The position numbers and the translations under genes were made by a program. The notes below the pieces were generated by a model. The model ran no database searches. It was not told the DNA's origin and saw only the letters and a program-made list of their open reading frames with translations. From CAJINA01 sp964636125 (GTDB lineage: Bacteria; Desulfobacterota; Desulfobacteria; Desulfobacterales; CAJINA01), in contig CAZWPX010000012.1 of NCBI GenBank assembly GCA_964636125.1, forward strand, positions 22,760 to 86,759: a DNA stretch of 64,000 bases. Reading direction: 5' to 3'. This document shows positions 42,101 through 52,408 of this stretch, piece by piece. Each line of letters begins with the position of its first letter. The stretch's first letter is position 1.

Positions 42101-44303
42101 CAGACAGATCGAGAGTGAATGGATTTGCCGCATCTATGTCGGCAATAGGCGTTACTCGGACTTTATAGGCACCTACAGCCAGTATGGCTTCAATTCTCAC
42201 CGGCATGCCTTCAAGTGCAACCACCTCTTCGACAACATTCAATGCGGCATCCAGAACCTCGATTTTATATTTTGCGTGACCACTTGAGGGGGTGAGTGAG
42301 AGCTTTATTGCTTGTTCATGGGTGATTGAGAAGGTGAAATTTGATGTGTCATCGAGGTTGTATATCGTACTCTGAGCGGTCCCTCCGATGGTGATGGGAG
42401 CTTCGGTTTTTACTGGCAGAGCATTCAAACTCTTGTATGTAAGGACATAATATTTGTCCTGATCAATATCCCCTGAAGTTGTAAGCTTCACGTAGTAGTC
42501 GCCCGTGGGTAACCCTAGCGGGAAGGTCAGAGACTGGCCATTTGTGGAAATACCTGATGCCATTAGCACGTCATTGCTGTCAAAAACTTCCACCAGAACA
42601 TCTGCGGATGTGCTGTGAGACAGAAAACCAAGATCAAGGGTAGACGCTGAGGGTAAGGAAAACTGAAAATAGTCCGTATCTCCATCGTAAAGGCGTCCCT
42701 CACAGAATGCACTATCGTTAAGAGAATATGCTGACGCCTTTATGTTGTTTGGCTCACTTTCAAGATCCTCAAGAGTCGTATAGACGAACAAGCTTTTCGT
42801 ATACGTTACTCCCTCGTATGTGGTCGATACTTCAACACGTCCATTTTGAAGTGCTGTTAATATACCGTGCTCAACCGTGGCAATAGTTTCATCCGACACT
42901 GACCATGTAGTATTCAGGTAAAAAACTCCGTCTGTATACAGCCTGTTCAATGTTAGTTGATATTTGTCCAACCCACCGAACCGTTTTGATGATATCCAAG
43001 CGTTTTTCAATGTGGCTATAGTGAAGAGACTTTGAGTTGTTCCTTTGGCTGGATCATCAATAGGTTCTATCCTTAGAGCACAGTTGAATGATTCTGGTCC
43101 GGCTACGGTCCATGTAAAACTACCGTCATTGGGTGTGCTTTCGGCAATGGTTTCAAATGTGCCAGATTTTCCTCCTTCACGGGAAAGAGAGATCTTTACA
43201 TTGCCAGAAATTCCTGCCGCATCCCAGACAATGGTTTGCAGCGTTCCGATGTCCCACCGGGCGGCTTGTTTGGGAGCCAAAATAACCAAATGATCCAATA
43301 ATCGATTCTGGCCACCACGAATGGCGAGTGCATAGTTGCTAACTGGCTTATCTTTGTCATTTATGTAGCCGAAGTAGAGATCCGATATCCACGCAACGCT
43401 GCTTGCTACGTGGGGAGTAGCGGACCAATAAGGGGCAGGCATCGCTCCTGGAAATACCGTTGTATCGACGCTCGGATTGTACAGTGAATAATCCTGGATA
43501 CTCTGCAGTTCGTTAATAATTGGCAACCGCCAGTCGTCGTGCCCTGCAAGCGACAATGCCTCACAATAGTCCAGTGCCGACTCCCAGTCTGCCTGGATGT
43601 CGGTTTCCTGCTGCCACATGAGCCCCGTAGAGGTGTCTGTTACCGTCCCATCACCGTTAATGACCAAATTATCCAATGATCCAGACTGGCCACCACGCAC
43701 AGCACGGACATAGTGCCTATCCATTTGATGAACAGGTAAGGAAACCCCAGCTGAGAAATTAACGTACCACGAACTATTGCCATTATATGCGCCGACAGTA
43801 GAGGACCAGTACTGGGATGATTGCACCTTTGGGAAAAATGACGTGTCTACGGCAGGACCGTTTCTTCCCATGCTGATAATGGACGCAAGTTCCTTGACCT
43901 CAGGCATGCGCCAATCCTGAAATCCACCAAACTTTTGAAGATTCAGTTGCTCAACAAAGATATCATCGGCATCTTCCCAGTTGTAAGTGTCATCCTTGTC
44001 ATGGATAGAACTATCATCTGTCTTGACCTCCCAAATCAGCCCGGTAACATTGTCTCGCACCATTACCCACTCAGTCGCATCATCCGGCAAACCATTTCCA
44101 TTGGCATCAAGTTTCGTATAGGAGGGGGGATTGATCTGATAGTTTCCATCTTGACCATAGAAAGGCTCTCCTGGTGCTGGGCAAGGGATCTCACTATTAT
44201 TGCTATAGCACTTAGCCTGTCCAGTATCAGGTATCGGGCCAGACAAAGCCACTACCGGAACCACCAGAATTAATACCACAAGAAGGATCACTCTCTTAAT
44301 CAT
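39138..44303 (-). CDS. Giant secreted DUF1566 / caspase-like (C13) protein, paralogue B
   Basis: This is a 1721-aa protein with a clear signal peptide (VILLVVLILVVPVVALSG, about 5-22). Two DUF1566 (Lcl-type) domains follow at about 80-205 and 210-330, each with the DNVTGLIWE/DTSTGLMWQQ opening, a DWRMP/DWRLP core and a QYWSST/PYWSAT strand; these are lectin-like ligand-binding folds. Then come a KNH-like beta-sandwich (about 335-425), a Big_2-like part (about 430-510), four PPC-like domains (about 511-985), Big_2 (about 988-1060), peptidase C13 with H1170 and C1211, calcium type-3 repeats (about 1420-1520), Big_5-like (about 1524-1645) and the tail (about 1655-1721). GAGGTGA precedes the ATG. 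The layout matches paralogues C and D across the whole length and A from the PPC part onward. Confidence 0.85.
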   Translation of the reverse strand: MIKRVILLVVLILVVPVVALSGPIPDTGQAKCYSNNSEIPCPAPGEPFYGQDGNYQINPPSYTKLDANGNGLPDDATEWVMVRDNVTGLIWEVKTDDSSIHDKDDTYNWEDADDIFVEQLNLQKFGGFQDWRMPEVKELASIISMGRNGPAVDTSFFPKVQSSQYWSSTVGAYNGNSSWYVNFSAGVSLPVHQMDRHYVRAVRGGQSGSLDNLVINGDGTVTDTSTGLMWQQETDIQADWESALDYCEALSLAGHDDWRLPIINELQSIQDYSLYNPSVDTTVFPGAMPAPYWSATPHVASSVAWISDLYFGYINDKDKPVSNYALAIRGGQNRLLDHLVILAPKQAARWDIGTLQTIVWDAAGISGNVKISLSREGGKSGTFETIAESTPNDGSFTWTVAGPESFNCALRIEPIDDPAKGTTQSLFTIATLKNAWISSKRFGGLDKYQLTLNRLYTDGVFYLNTTWSVSDETIATVEHGILTALQNGRVEVSTTYEGVTYTKSLFVYTTLEDLESEPNNIKASAYSLNDSAFCEGRLYDGDTDYFQFSLPSASTLDLGFLSHSTSADVLVEVFDSNDVLMASGISTNGQSLTFPLGLPTGDYYVKLTTSGDIDQDKYYVLTYKSLNALPVKTEAPITIGGTAQSTIYNLDDTSNFTFSITHEQAIKLSLTPSSGHAKYKIEVLDAALNVVEEVVALEGMPVRIEAILAVGAYKVRVTPIADIDAANPFTLDLSESTSQLESEPNNTYQVSSQFDIAQPVIGRFTDNSDSDFYIFTLETPRYLTLDFSCPNSVKDFFISLYKDSDQNLIDGITAENGRSTSLDMGLGVGRYFLKVSSNGSDGDSVNYYSISLADSGQTDLEIESNNTLKFANAIEKATPRKARVYSSQDADYYGFHLPVSDIFGVNFSSASQTGDYKVSFVDENDQVFDEWITENGSPFTLYANKAAGNYYIKVESSGDVDQYNQYEISISTDAAIVGVKQVVNVSVTGSTAEMSITDTQTLSATASYSDASTESASGVIWTSLDESVVTLAASGLVIAIGEGSTTVIATYGGLSGQYDIKVGAPQFVYDQHHGNLILVAGGGVDAANTLRDSTQYLSDLAYGRFRSRLFSNDDIHYINPMTWHDVDGDGYDDNIVDDGSPTVTEFGNSITNWAAAQSTDGPLYVYLIDHGGIDKFNIFPNEILGAAQLNTWLNAFQDATGRKVVVVIEACKSGSFTDDLTADGYERVVITSTDNLNAYLDLDGRISFSQFLIDSLYAGDSLNTSYQKARTKLSNMGLPYSQMVPKLAESPALLATDLHIGGSFAIAGLYPEFAETSASQTVAANQAHTFFATLSDLEDIDHVWATIIPPGYTAPEITDDLESPEVTLPNFDLTDPDGDGRYEGDYSGFVYNDVYKLTFYASNANGNVTVSPAIDVTVTGGTGLDSDGDGMPNDWEDQYTQLDSAVDDAAADPDNDTLTNFQEYQHDTHPGTDDTDSDGMDDGWEVSWGFNPKQDDSNLDADQDGVSNVVEFNDGTNPIDNNSYLDHILPTVTSIYPLTDEVHVSRDANILVSFDEAMNTGSISINNLTVQGAVSGLHVGSIAYDAVNQKLTLVPDDPFEYGELVNVTVSKDITDLAGNPLDGNDNGAADGSPVDDYAWSFTVEDSPAVTPTNPYDTNADWTIGDFELLDAIDAWATGPMATLIGQSCDVDFYMLDLVDLWKLNVYNYDDQGGDPCFPWIP

Positions 44304-44641
44304 ATATCACCTCACTGAGAACATTTGTGCCATCTCCACGTAACAGACAAACTTACCGAGAATCTCTTGCAAGTAAGCCCAAATAAAACCGGAACGCCCA
44401 ACATCGAAAATTGAACTTCGAACATCGAATGTGGTGTCGCTGCGCTCCGCAATTTCTTTGCAATAACCAATAAATAGTAACCGGTCTTATTGGTTGAATT
44501 TGTTCCATTGGTTCTATTGGTTTTAATTTAAAGCTCGACGTTGGAAGTTCGATGTTCAACGTTCGTCTGTTCCTGCCCTTCCGTGCTTCCTAACAGTCTG
44601 TCAGCCTATAGCCTAAAAACCTGAACAGTTATCAACTGTTC
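44304..44641. repeat. Intergenic region with degenerate repeats
   Basis: This 338-bp gap has no gene. GAACTTCGAACATCGAATG plus the following GTGGTGTCGCTGCGCTC (within 44391-44447) recurs exactly near 52119-52152. An inverse copy (CTCGACGTTGGAAGTTCGAT) lies at 44534-44566, so the two can pair. A CCTATAGCCTAAAAACCTGA unit lies near 44605-44625 and AACAGTTATCAACTGTT at about 44625-44641 is a small palindrome just after the downstream gene's stop. Confidence 0.6.
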
Positions 44642-47600
44642 CTAGTAGCTCAAAATCTCCACACTTCCGCCCACCGGGCTATGAACAATATACAGATTCT
44701 CTCCATTAGCCGTGACAACCAGATCAACCGGACTGTTCCCGGCCGATAAGAGGCTTTCGGACAGTGCCAGCTTCGTGTTGCTGGATGTGTTAATCATGGT
44801 CACGGTGCTGTCGCCCCAGTTCACCACATATAAAAGATCCCCGTTCACCGCCATCCCTTTGGGGTTCTTGTTGGTAACCTCACCCTCTTCCTTAATGGTG
44901 ATCGATTGCGCCAGAGTGGTATTGGTGGCGGTATCGATAATAGAGATCTTCCCGTCCGCGGTATTGTGGGAAACATAGACATAAGCCCCGTCAAACCGGG
45001 CCTGGGCCTGGTAAGCCCCGGTCCCAACCGGGATGCTGGCGATCACTGTGTGATAGGTGCCAGACTGGCTGTCAAGATCTATGGCAAATACCTTGTAGGA
45101 TCCATATGTACTTACCACATATAACTTGTTATCCGCTATGGTCATACCGAAAGGATCCGCGTCCTCTCCAAGGGGAATAGTGGCAACCACCTCATGAGTG
45201 CTGCCGTCGATCACGGTGACGGTATCATTGTTGGCACAGACGTACACTTTGCTGCCGTCGGCTGAAACAATCACATTCTGCGGAAAAGACCCAACCGTTA
45301 CCGGGGTGGTATCAAAGGTGTCGTTGGACAGATCCAGCAAAAACAGGGCCCCGGGGCTACTCTGGTTGTCCACCACATAGAGGGTCTCCCGGGCCGGGTT
45401 GACGGCCATGGCCTGTGGGGAGCGTGATGACCCGGGCAGGTTGATCTGGCTGCTGATATTGGGTGTGCCGGCGCTGAAATCAATTGTAAGCAGGCAGGCA
45501 TTGTACAAACTGCTGACGTATCCTTTAGTTCCAGCATTGTTCAAGACGATATCCGACGCCAGGTTGAACTGGTAGCCGCCCGTTTGTACGGTAGCCGCAA
45601 AAGACGGCACCAGGGTAATCTTGGCACTGCCATCTGTGGGCACTATAGCGCTGGTCAAATCATCGTTGTCCACTGCCTGGGCACCGAAAAAATAGGTCAC
45701 CCCTTTTTCGAGCCCGGTTACCGTGTGCTGCCAGCTGCCCTCCACCTGCATGTCAATCAATTCACTGTTGGCCTGCTGGTCAAGGGCCGCGCTGTTCGTG
45801 CCGTAGTAAACGCTGTAACCGGCCACATCCGTGGAAACGCTGGCCGTCCAGGAAACGGTCGCTGATGAACCGGAGGCCTGTTGGGCTGTAACATTGGTTG
45901 GCGGCTCTGGTGCTTTGGTCAGAAGGATGGAAGATGCAAACAAAGATGTCTTTACACCGGCTGTAACGCTGATCCCGGTTAGCTTTGCAGAAAAATACCC
46001 GGCCTTATACGCTGTCAGATCATAGGTGCCGGCAGGCACGTCCGATAAGATAAAATAACCGCTGGCCGCACTCTGCGCGGACAAGCTGGTACCGTCAAGT
46101 GATACCGTCACATTTTCTGGGGTTGCTCCGCCTTCCAGTTGCAAGATACCCTCAATTTCACCGTAAATGACGACTGCATCTAAAACTACCGGGCTGCTAA
46201 TTGCGGTAGTATTTCCGGATATCACCTGCACATTGGATAACGCTGCATCCACAAACCCGGCTTTGGTAAACCGAACGGTATAGGTTCCTGGCGGCAGGGG
46301 CGACAGGATAAAAGCGCCTGTAACTGAACTCACAGCGGTTACACTGGTATCGTCAACAGAGACTGTCACGCCAGCATATTCGGTCAGCCCTGCAAGCTGT
46401 ACTGTGCCGGTAATCTCACCAATGCGCTCCGGATGGGCCGCTGGATCGGCCAGCACACTGGCAAGCCCGTCCCCATCAATCGCTAAAACAGCAAACCAGT
46501 AGTCGCCGCCAGCCACAAGGCCGGTAACCGTATACGTCCATTGCCCGCCGGTCTGGGAAACAACAGGTGTCACCGTCGCTTTTACATCGATCTGGTCTGC
46601 GGCCGATCCATAATAGACATCGTAACCGACCACATCACCGGAGCTGCTCGCACTCCAGGTCACCATAGCAGTGGTCGTGTTCTGGTAGGTCGCCGCAACC
46701 CCGGTCGGGGCTTCCGGAAAGTCCTTCAATACAATTGCGCTTGCCAGGACAGTTGTCTGCCCGGAGATCACTTCGACAGCTGCCAGGCTATCTACCGCAA
46801 ATCCGTTCATTGCAAAGCGGATCGTATATGACCCGGCCGACAGCGGTGTCAGGGTGAACGCCCCGTTTGAAGCACTTACGGCCGTGATGCTGGTCCCGTC
46901 CACCGAAATGCTCACACCCGCATGGTCGGTCTCGTTCTCAAGATTTACCGTCCCGCCAATGCTGCCCGAAGCATCCGGTTTAAATCCGGCGGACAACGGG
47001 CTCACCAATTGGTCACCGTCCACGGCCCGTACCGCAAACCAGTACCCGGTCCCGGTCGTAAGCCCGGTGACCGTATACGTCCACTGGCCGGCAGTCTGGG
47101 CGGTCACCAGCGAACCGGTTGCCTGCGTATCGATCTGGTCTGACGCCGTACCATAGTACACGTCATATCCGGCCACATCCCCGGAGACACTCGCGCTCCA
47201 GGTCACCTGGACCGAGGTATTGCTCAGGTAAACCGCCCCTACCCCGGTGGGCGCCACAGGTGGGGCCAGCACGGCTATGGGGCCGGCAAGCGCTGTGACC
47301 TGCCCGGCAACCACCGCTACATCCGTGAGCGAGGTACTCTCAAATCCCGTTTTTACAAACTGCAGCGTATAGGCACTGCCTTCAGAAATCGGCGTCAGGG
47401 TAAATGATCCGTCTGACGCACTCACCGCGGTAATACTGGTACCATCCACAGATACCGTCACCCCGGCATGGTCGCCCTGACCTTCGAGGGCCACCGTGCC
47501 GGTAATCTCACCAATGCGCTCCGGATGGGCCGCTGGATCGGCCAGCACACTGGCAAGCCCGTCCCCATCAATCGCTAAAACAGCAAACCAGTAGTCGCCG

Positions 47601-48207
47601 CCAGCCACAAGGCCGGTAACCGTATACGTCCATTGCCCGCCGGTCTGGGAAACAACAGGTGTCACCGTCGCTTTTACATCGATCTGGTCTGCGGCCGATC
47701 CATAATAGACATCGTAACCGACCACATCACCGGAGCTGCTCGCACTCCAGGTCACCATAGCAGTGGTCGTGTTCTGGTAGGTCGCCGCAACCCCGGTCGG
47801 GGCTTCCGGAAAGTCCTTCAATACAATTGCGCTTGCCAGGGCAGTTGTCTGCCCGGAGATCACTTCGACAGCTTCCAGGCTATCTACCGCAAAGCCGCTT
47901 ATTGTAAAGCGAATCGTATACGACCCGGCCGGCAGCGGGGTCAGGGTGAACGCCCCGTTTGAGGCACTTACGGCCGTGATGCTGGTGCCGTCCACCGAAA
48001 CGCTCACACCGGCATGGTCAGTCGCGTTCTCAAGATTTACCGTCCCGCCAATGCTGCCCGAAGCATCCGGTTTGAATCCGGCGGACAACGGGCTCACCAA
48101 TTGGTCACCGTCCACGGCCCGCACCGCGAACCAGTACCCGGTTCCGGTCGTCAGCCCGGTGACCGTATACGTCCACTGGCCGGCAGTCTGGGCGGTCACC
48201 AGCGAAC
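44642..48207 (-). CDS. C-terminal part of giant FN3 / carboxypeptidase-regulatory repeat protein with beta-propeller (interrupted by assembly gap)
   Basis: These are about 1188 residues continuing the gene that starts at 51965, after the N run. FN3 domains (EAPTGVAATYQ, APTGVGAVYLS, PEPPTNVTAQQ starts, YDVYYGSAAD cores and YWFAVLAIDGDGL ends) alternate with carboxypeptidase-regulatory-like beta-sandwiches (GTVNLENETDHAGVSISVDG, then GAFTLTPLSAGSYTIRF). At least five FN3 units are at least partly present on this side. The last 330 residues form a YncE/YVTN-type beta-propeller (TLYVVDNQ, VYVCANNDTVTVIDG, YVYVSHNTADGKISIIDT, LYVVNWGDSTVTMINT). There is no membrane anchor. It is probably an extracellular adhesin or scaffold. 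The frame differs from the upstream part only because the N run has arbitrary length. Confidence 0.8.
46404..48207. repeat. In-frame 1092-bp near-identical tandem repeat
   Basis: Sequence from 46404 reappears at 47496 with a constant offset of 1092 bp (364 codons, two FN3 plus two regulatory-like domains). The match is near-perfect for several hundred bases and runs into the N gap. A further copy edge lies at 48308, identical to 47889 onward for about 55 bp. Confidence 0.85.
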
Positions 48208-48307
48208 NNNNNNNNNNNNNNNNNNNNNNNNNNNNNNNNNNNNNNNNNNNNNNNNNNNNNNNNNNNNNNNNNNNNNNNNNNNNNNNNNNNNNNNNNNNNN
48301 NNNNNNN
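48208..48307. other. Assembly gap (100 N) in repeat array
   Basis: Exactly 100 N, a usual placeholder for a gap of unknown size. It joins two edges of the same repeat unit. Aligning the two edges to the intact copies suggests at least about 230 bp are missing, possibly one or more whole 1092-bp units. The apparent frameshift between the two parts of the gene comes from this. Confidence 0.95.
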
Positions 48308-51300
48308 CAAAGCCGCTTATTGTAAAGCGAATCGTATACGACCCGGCCGGCAGCGGGGTCAGCATGAACGACCCATCTTGAGAGCTTATGGCGGTAACGC
48401 TTGTGTCATCCACTGAAATCATCACACCCGCATGATTATTTTCGCCTTCAAGCTGTACAATTCCGGTGATATACCCCATGGGGTCTGGTTGCATAAGAGG
48501 ATCTGAAAAAAAGCTATCAAGGCCGTCTGCATCTATTGCTTTAACGCCAAACCAGTAAACTTGTCCTGGTTCCAGACCTTCGACAGTATAGTTCCAGACT
48601 GAATTGACAGGTGTGGTGATTAAAGAGGGGTTCGCCTGAGTATCCATGGCTTGAAAGGATGGCGAATTGCCGTAAAACACATTATAACCCACAACATCAC
48701 CTGATGAACTGGCCGTCCAGGTCACAGATACTGATGTACCCGTTTTGTATGCGACCATGACGTTGGCGGGGGCCTGAGGAGGCCTTTTCAATTCAACAGT
48801 TGTTGTGAGATTCGTTGGCTGGCCGGAAATGACAGGAACCGCATTCATGGTTTCATCGGAAAAACCTTCTTTCCCAAAACGTACAATGTATACGCCTTCG
48901 GGCAGCGGTGACAGGGTAAAATTTCCATCTTGAGAGCTTATCGCGGTGACACTTGTGCCATCAACCGAAATGCTCACTCCAGAATGGAAGGATTCATCTT
49001 CAAGTGCCACAGAACCTGTAATGGCCCCCATGGCGTCTGGCTGGCCATACGCTGATAACTGGCTGGTCAACCCGGTTTCATCTATTGCCTTAACGGCAAA
49101 AAAGTACTCCAACCCGGCACTGAGCCCTTCAACTGTGTAAGTCCAGACCTCACCCACTTTAGATGTGATGGGTGCCGGATTGGCCTTTAGGGATATGATG
49201 TCTGAAAAAATTCCGTAGTAGACATCATAACCGGTAACATCTCCTGAGCCACTTGCAGCCCAGGTTACGCTTACCGACGTATTTGTCTGATAGACAGCCG
49301 TCACTGACGTCGGTGGATCCGGCGGTCTGTCCAGTTTCACAACCGCTTCGATAGCAGTCGTTTGGCCGGCAACCACCTCCAGCCCGCTGAGCGTCGCCGG
49401 CTCGAAGCCGTCCTTTGAGAACTGGACCGTGTAAGTGCTGCCTTCAAGCAACGGTGCCAATATGAACGAACCGTCTGAAGCACTTATTGCGGTGACACTG
49501 GTACCGTCAACTGAAACCGTCACACCTGCATGGTTTGTGGTCTCGCCCTCAAGGTTTACGGTCCCTGCTATGCTGCCCAGAGGATCGGGCTTGACGCTTG
49601 CGGAAAGGGGGCTCACCAACAGGTCATCGTCCACTGCCAGAACCGCGAACCAGTAATCTGTTTCAGCAGTGAGTCCGCTAACAGTGTATTCCCACAGGCC
49701 GCCGGTCATTTCTGTAACTGGGGTGGCGGTTGCTTTTGTAGGCGTATGGTCCTGGGCGGTTCCGTAGTAAACATCGTATCCCGTGACATCTGGCGAAGGG
49801 CTGGCACTCCAGCCGACTTTCACGACAGTACTACTTTCATAAACGGCGGTTGTGCCAAAGGGAGGCTGCGGCGGTTGATTCAATACAACCACGCCGGCCA
49901 GGGGATTGTCCTGTCCCACTGCTACCCCAACACTATTTTCACCGGTCAGGACAACATCCACATAATTGTCTTTGTGGAACCGGAGGGTGTAGCTGCCTTC
50001 CAACAGTGGTGAGAGTATAAAACCCCCAATTGCATCGGTTACTGCCTGGACACTGGTGCCGTCCACAGACACCAGGACACCACTCGGGGTGGCGCCGTCT
50101 TCCAGGGCAACAGTGCCGGAGATACTGCCGGTTTTTGGAACCAGGCGAACGTTTTCTACAAAGGTTGTATCCCAGGGCTGGACCACCACGCCCGGCATCT
50201 GCACGGGCCTGTGATTGGAGTCGGTAAAGGTCAGGGTGTAGGTCCCGGAGGGGACGTTTTCAAAGAAGAAGGCACCGTTGGCATCTGTGGAATTATCAAA
50301 AGTTGTGCCCTCAATTTTCACTCCGATTCCGGCATGGATCGATTCACCGCTGAAAAAGGCGGTTCCGGCAACGGTGCCGTGCTGCCTGGTTTCAATAGCA
50401 ACAGCGGCCGGCACCAAATCAGTGGTGTTCAGCATTTCGACCACATCAGCCTGGATGGAAAGGTTGTCCACTTTCTGGGAGAGATACCCATCTGTATTGA
50501 TGAACACGGTGTAGTCACCGGCAGGGATCTCCGGAATTGTAAAGACCCCGTCGGTATCGGTCACGGCCTGGTAGGGGGTACCCGCCAGGCTCACCAGGAT
50601 ACCGATGTGCTCCGTCATCCCCTGCAGGCGTATAGTCCCGGTCAGGGTGCCCCGGGTGGCAATCTCTACAATCTCATGAGGTCCCACTGCAGCCGGAGTT
50701 CCCGGTGCGATCTGGGCGGCCTGTTCATAGGGTGTGTACCCCGGATAAGTGGCTGTCAGGGTGTATTGTCCTTCCGGCAGATCAATGAAACTGAATGCAC
50801 CGCCGGCATCCGTGACGGTCATATGCGTCGAACCATCCGGAGCCCGCAGTGAAATAAGTGTGCCCGCGTGATCAACCGCGTTTTGCCTTGTGAGAGTCCC
50901 GCTGATGTTTCCGATAATCGCCGGCAAGTTGAACGTGTCCACAGCACTTATATGCTTTTCGTCAACAGTAATATCAGATAATAGGATTGTACCGTAACCG
51001 GGCTTGACGGCTTTGATGGTGTAGGTCCCCTCGGGCAACCCGGGGATTGAAAAAGCACCGCTGGAATCGGTCATGATCACGGGCGATATTCCCGGGATAA
51101 AGACCTGGACATCTTCCGGTGTGGCAGCATCGCCAAGGGTCACCTGCCCGCTGATCCCCCCCACCTCTTTCATCCGCAGAGTCTTCAGGTGGATATTCCG
51201 ACCAGCCACTTTGAGATGCCGCAGCCTGAAACCATGGCTGTGGTCCTCACTGAAACCGCTTAGGGAATACTTGCCCTGCTCCAACTCTGTAATTTCTACG

Positions 51301-51965
51301 TGCCCGTAATCGTCAACCACAACTTCCTTGAACCAGTCATCTATCTCATCACCATCTGTGTCTTTTCCCAGTTTGACTTTCTTACAGGATTTCCCCGAAC
51401 TCATTACCATGCGGTACCCGACTGACAGAGTCATGGCGTCGCCATCTCTGTTTCCGGCCAGATCCTGGAGATTGTAGATCACGTCCGGCAGCCCCAGCCG
51501 ATTGTTAAGGTCATGGTCTGCCGGTAGTGGGAATGAGGCTGCCTCGCCATTCAGAATCTTTAAAAGCAAGATCGTATCTGCCAGTGAAGAGTCCGGATCG
51601 AAAGTAAAGTCAAGGGGCAAGAGCTCACCAATGCCCACATTCTGATTGGAAAACGCCACCATTTTCTTCCCGGGAGCGGACGCAGTGATGGTATAGTCAC
51701 TGCATGTGGGCGGGTTGTTGATATAAGCCCCGGAAGGCAAGGTGTTCGTTTCGGTCCGAGTGCTGCCACACTCAAATATTACCGTGCCCGGATAGACCGG
51801 GTTGCCGTTGGCATCTTTCAACTCACCGGTGATAAAACAGACCGGCCCCATCGGGAGAATGTTGGCGGAAATTTTGTATTTCTCCGCTGCTGCAGCCGAT
51901 GAAAAAACCATAACCAGCAACAGTGCCAGACCGAAGTAGATAATCCCGAACCGTTTGTTATGCAT
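48308..51965 (-). CDS. N-terminal part of giant FN3 / carboxypeptidase-regulatory repeat protein (interrupted by assembly gap)
   Basis: These are about 1219 residues from the ATG at 51965 (GGAG six bases upstream). A signal peptide (FGLALLLVMVFSSAAAA, about 11-27) is followed by a regulatory-like domain and a dockerin-like segment (about 138-180: ADTILLLKILNGEAASF, then DHDLNNRLGLPDVIYNLQ). About five carboxypeptidase-regulatory-like domains in a row follow (ITGELKD, GQVTLGD, GTLTRQN, GTIRLQG, GTAFFSG, GTVALED openings, each ending GxYTxxF/A). Three FN3 plus regulatory pairs then lead into the gap. Together with the C-terminal part the protein exceeds 2400 residues. It is exported and probably sits on the cell surface or is released. 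It lies between caspase-like paralogues B and C. Confidence 0.82.
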
Positions 51966-52408
51966 GTACGCTCCGTGTTTGTGAATAGCAACGAGTTGCT
52001 AGTCTAGGTATTTAGCTGTTTAGGCCGTAGGTTGTTAGCAACAGCATGAAAACCTAACCCCCTGAACGTCGAACTTTGAACACCTTGCGAAAACCTTAAC
52101 GTTGAACATCGAACATTGAACTTCGAACATCGAATGTGGTGTCGCTGCGCTCTGGGATTCGGGTTATTTAGACTGAAGGCTGAAGACTGCTAGCAAAACC
52201 TTCAATGCATATATACCTAAATCGCTATTCACGCCGTTCATCTTTTGACCTTCGCTCTTTGCCGCAAGCACCACCGCGCAATCCGTGCAACTCGCGTCAA
52301 ATTGTCTTACCGGTTTTGCCCTTGTTTTTTCATTCACCATTCGACGTTCGGCCCTTGACCTTCCACCTAACCGCCTTCAGCCTAAACGCCTAAACCGCTA
52401 TCCCTGAT
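51966..52408. repeat. Intergenic region with degenerate repeats
   Basis: This 443-bp gap has no gene. TAGGTATTTAGCTGTTTAGG (about 52014-52033) resembles 38926-38945. GAACGTCGAAC-type arrays lie at about 52063-52135, the second followed by the same GTGGTGTCGCTGCGCTC as at 44431. CCTAACCGCCTTCAGCCTAA and CGCCTAAACCGCTATC (about 52365-52401) belong to the second family. No promoter is evident. Confidence 0.6.

Noticed and set aside
48105..48310. True frameshift in the FN3-repeat gene
   Set aside because: The change of frame falls exactly at the 100-N placeholder and needs no biological explanation.
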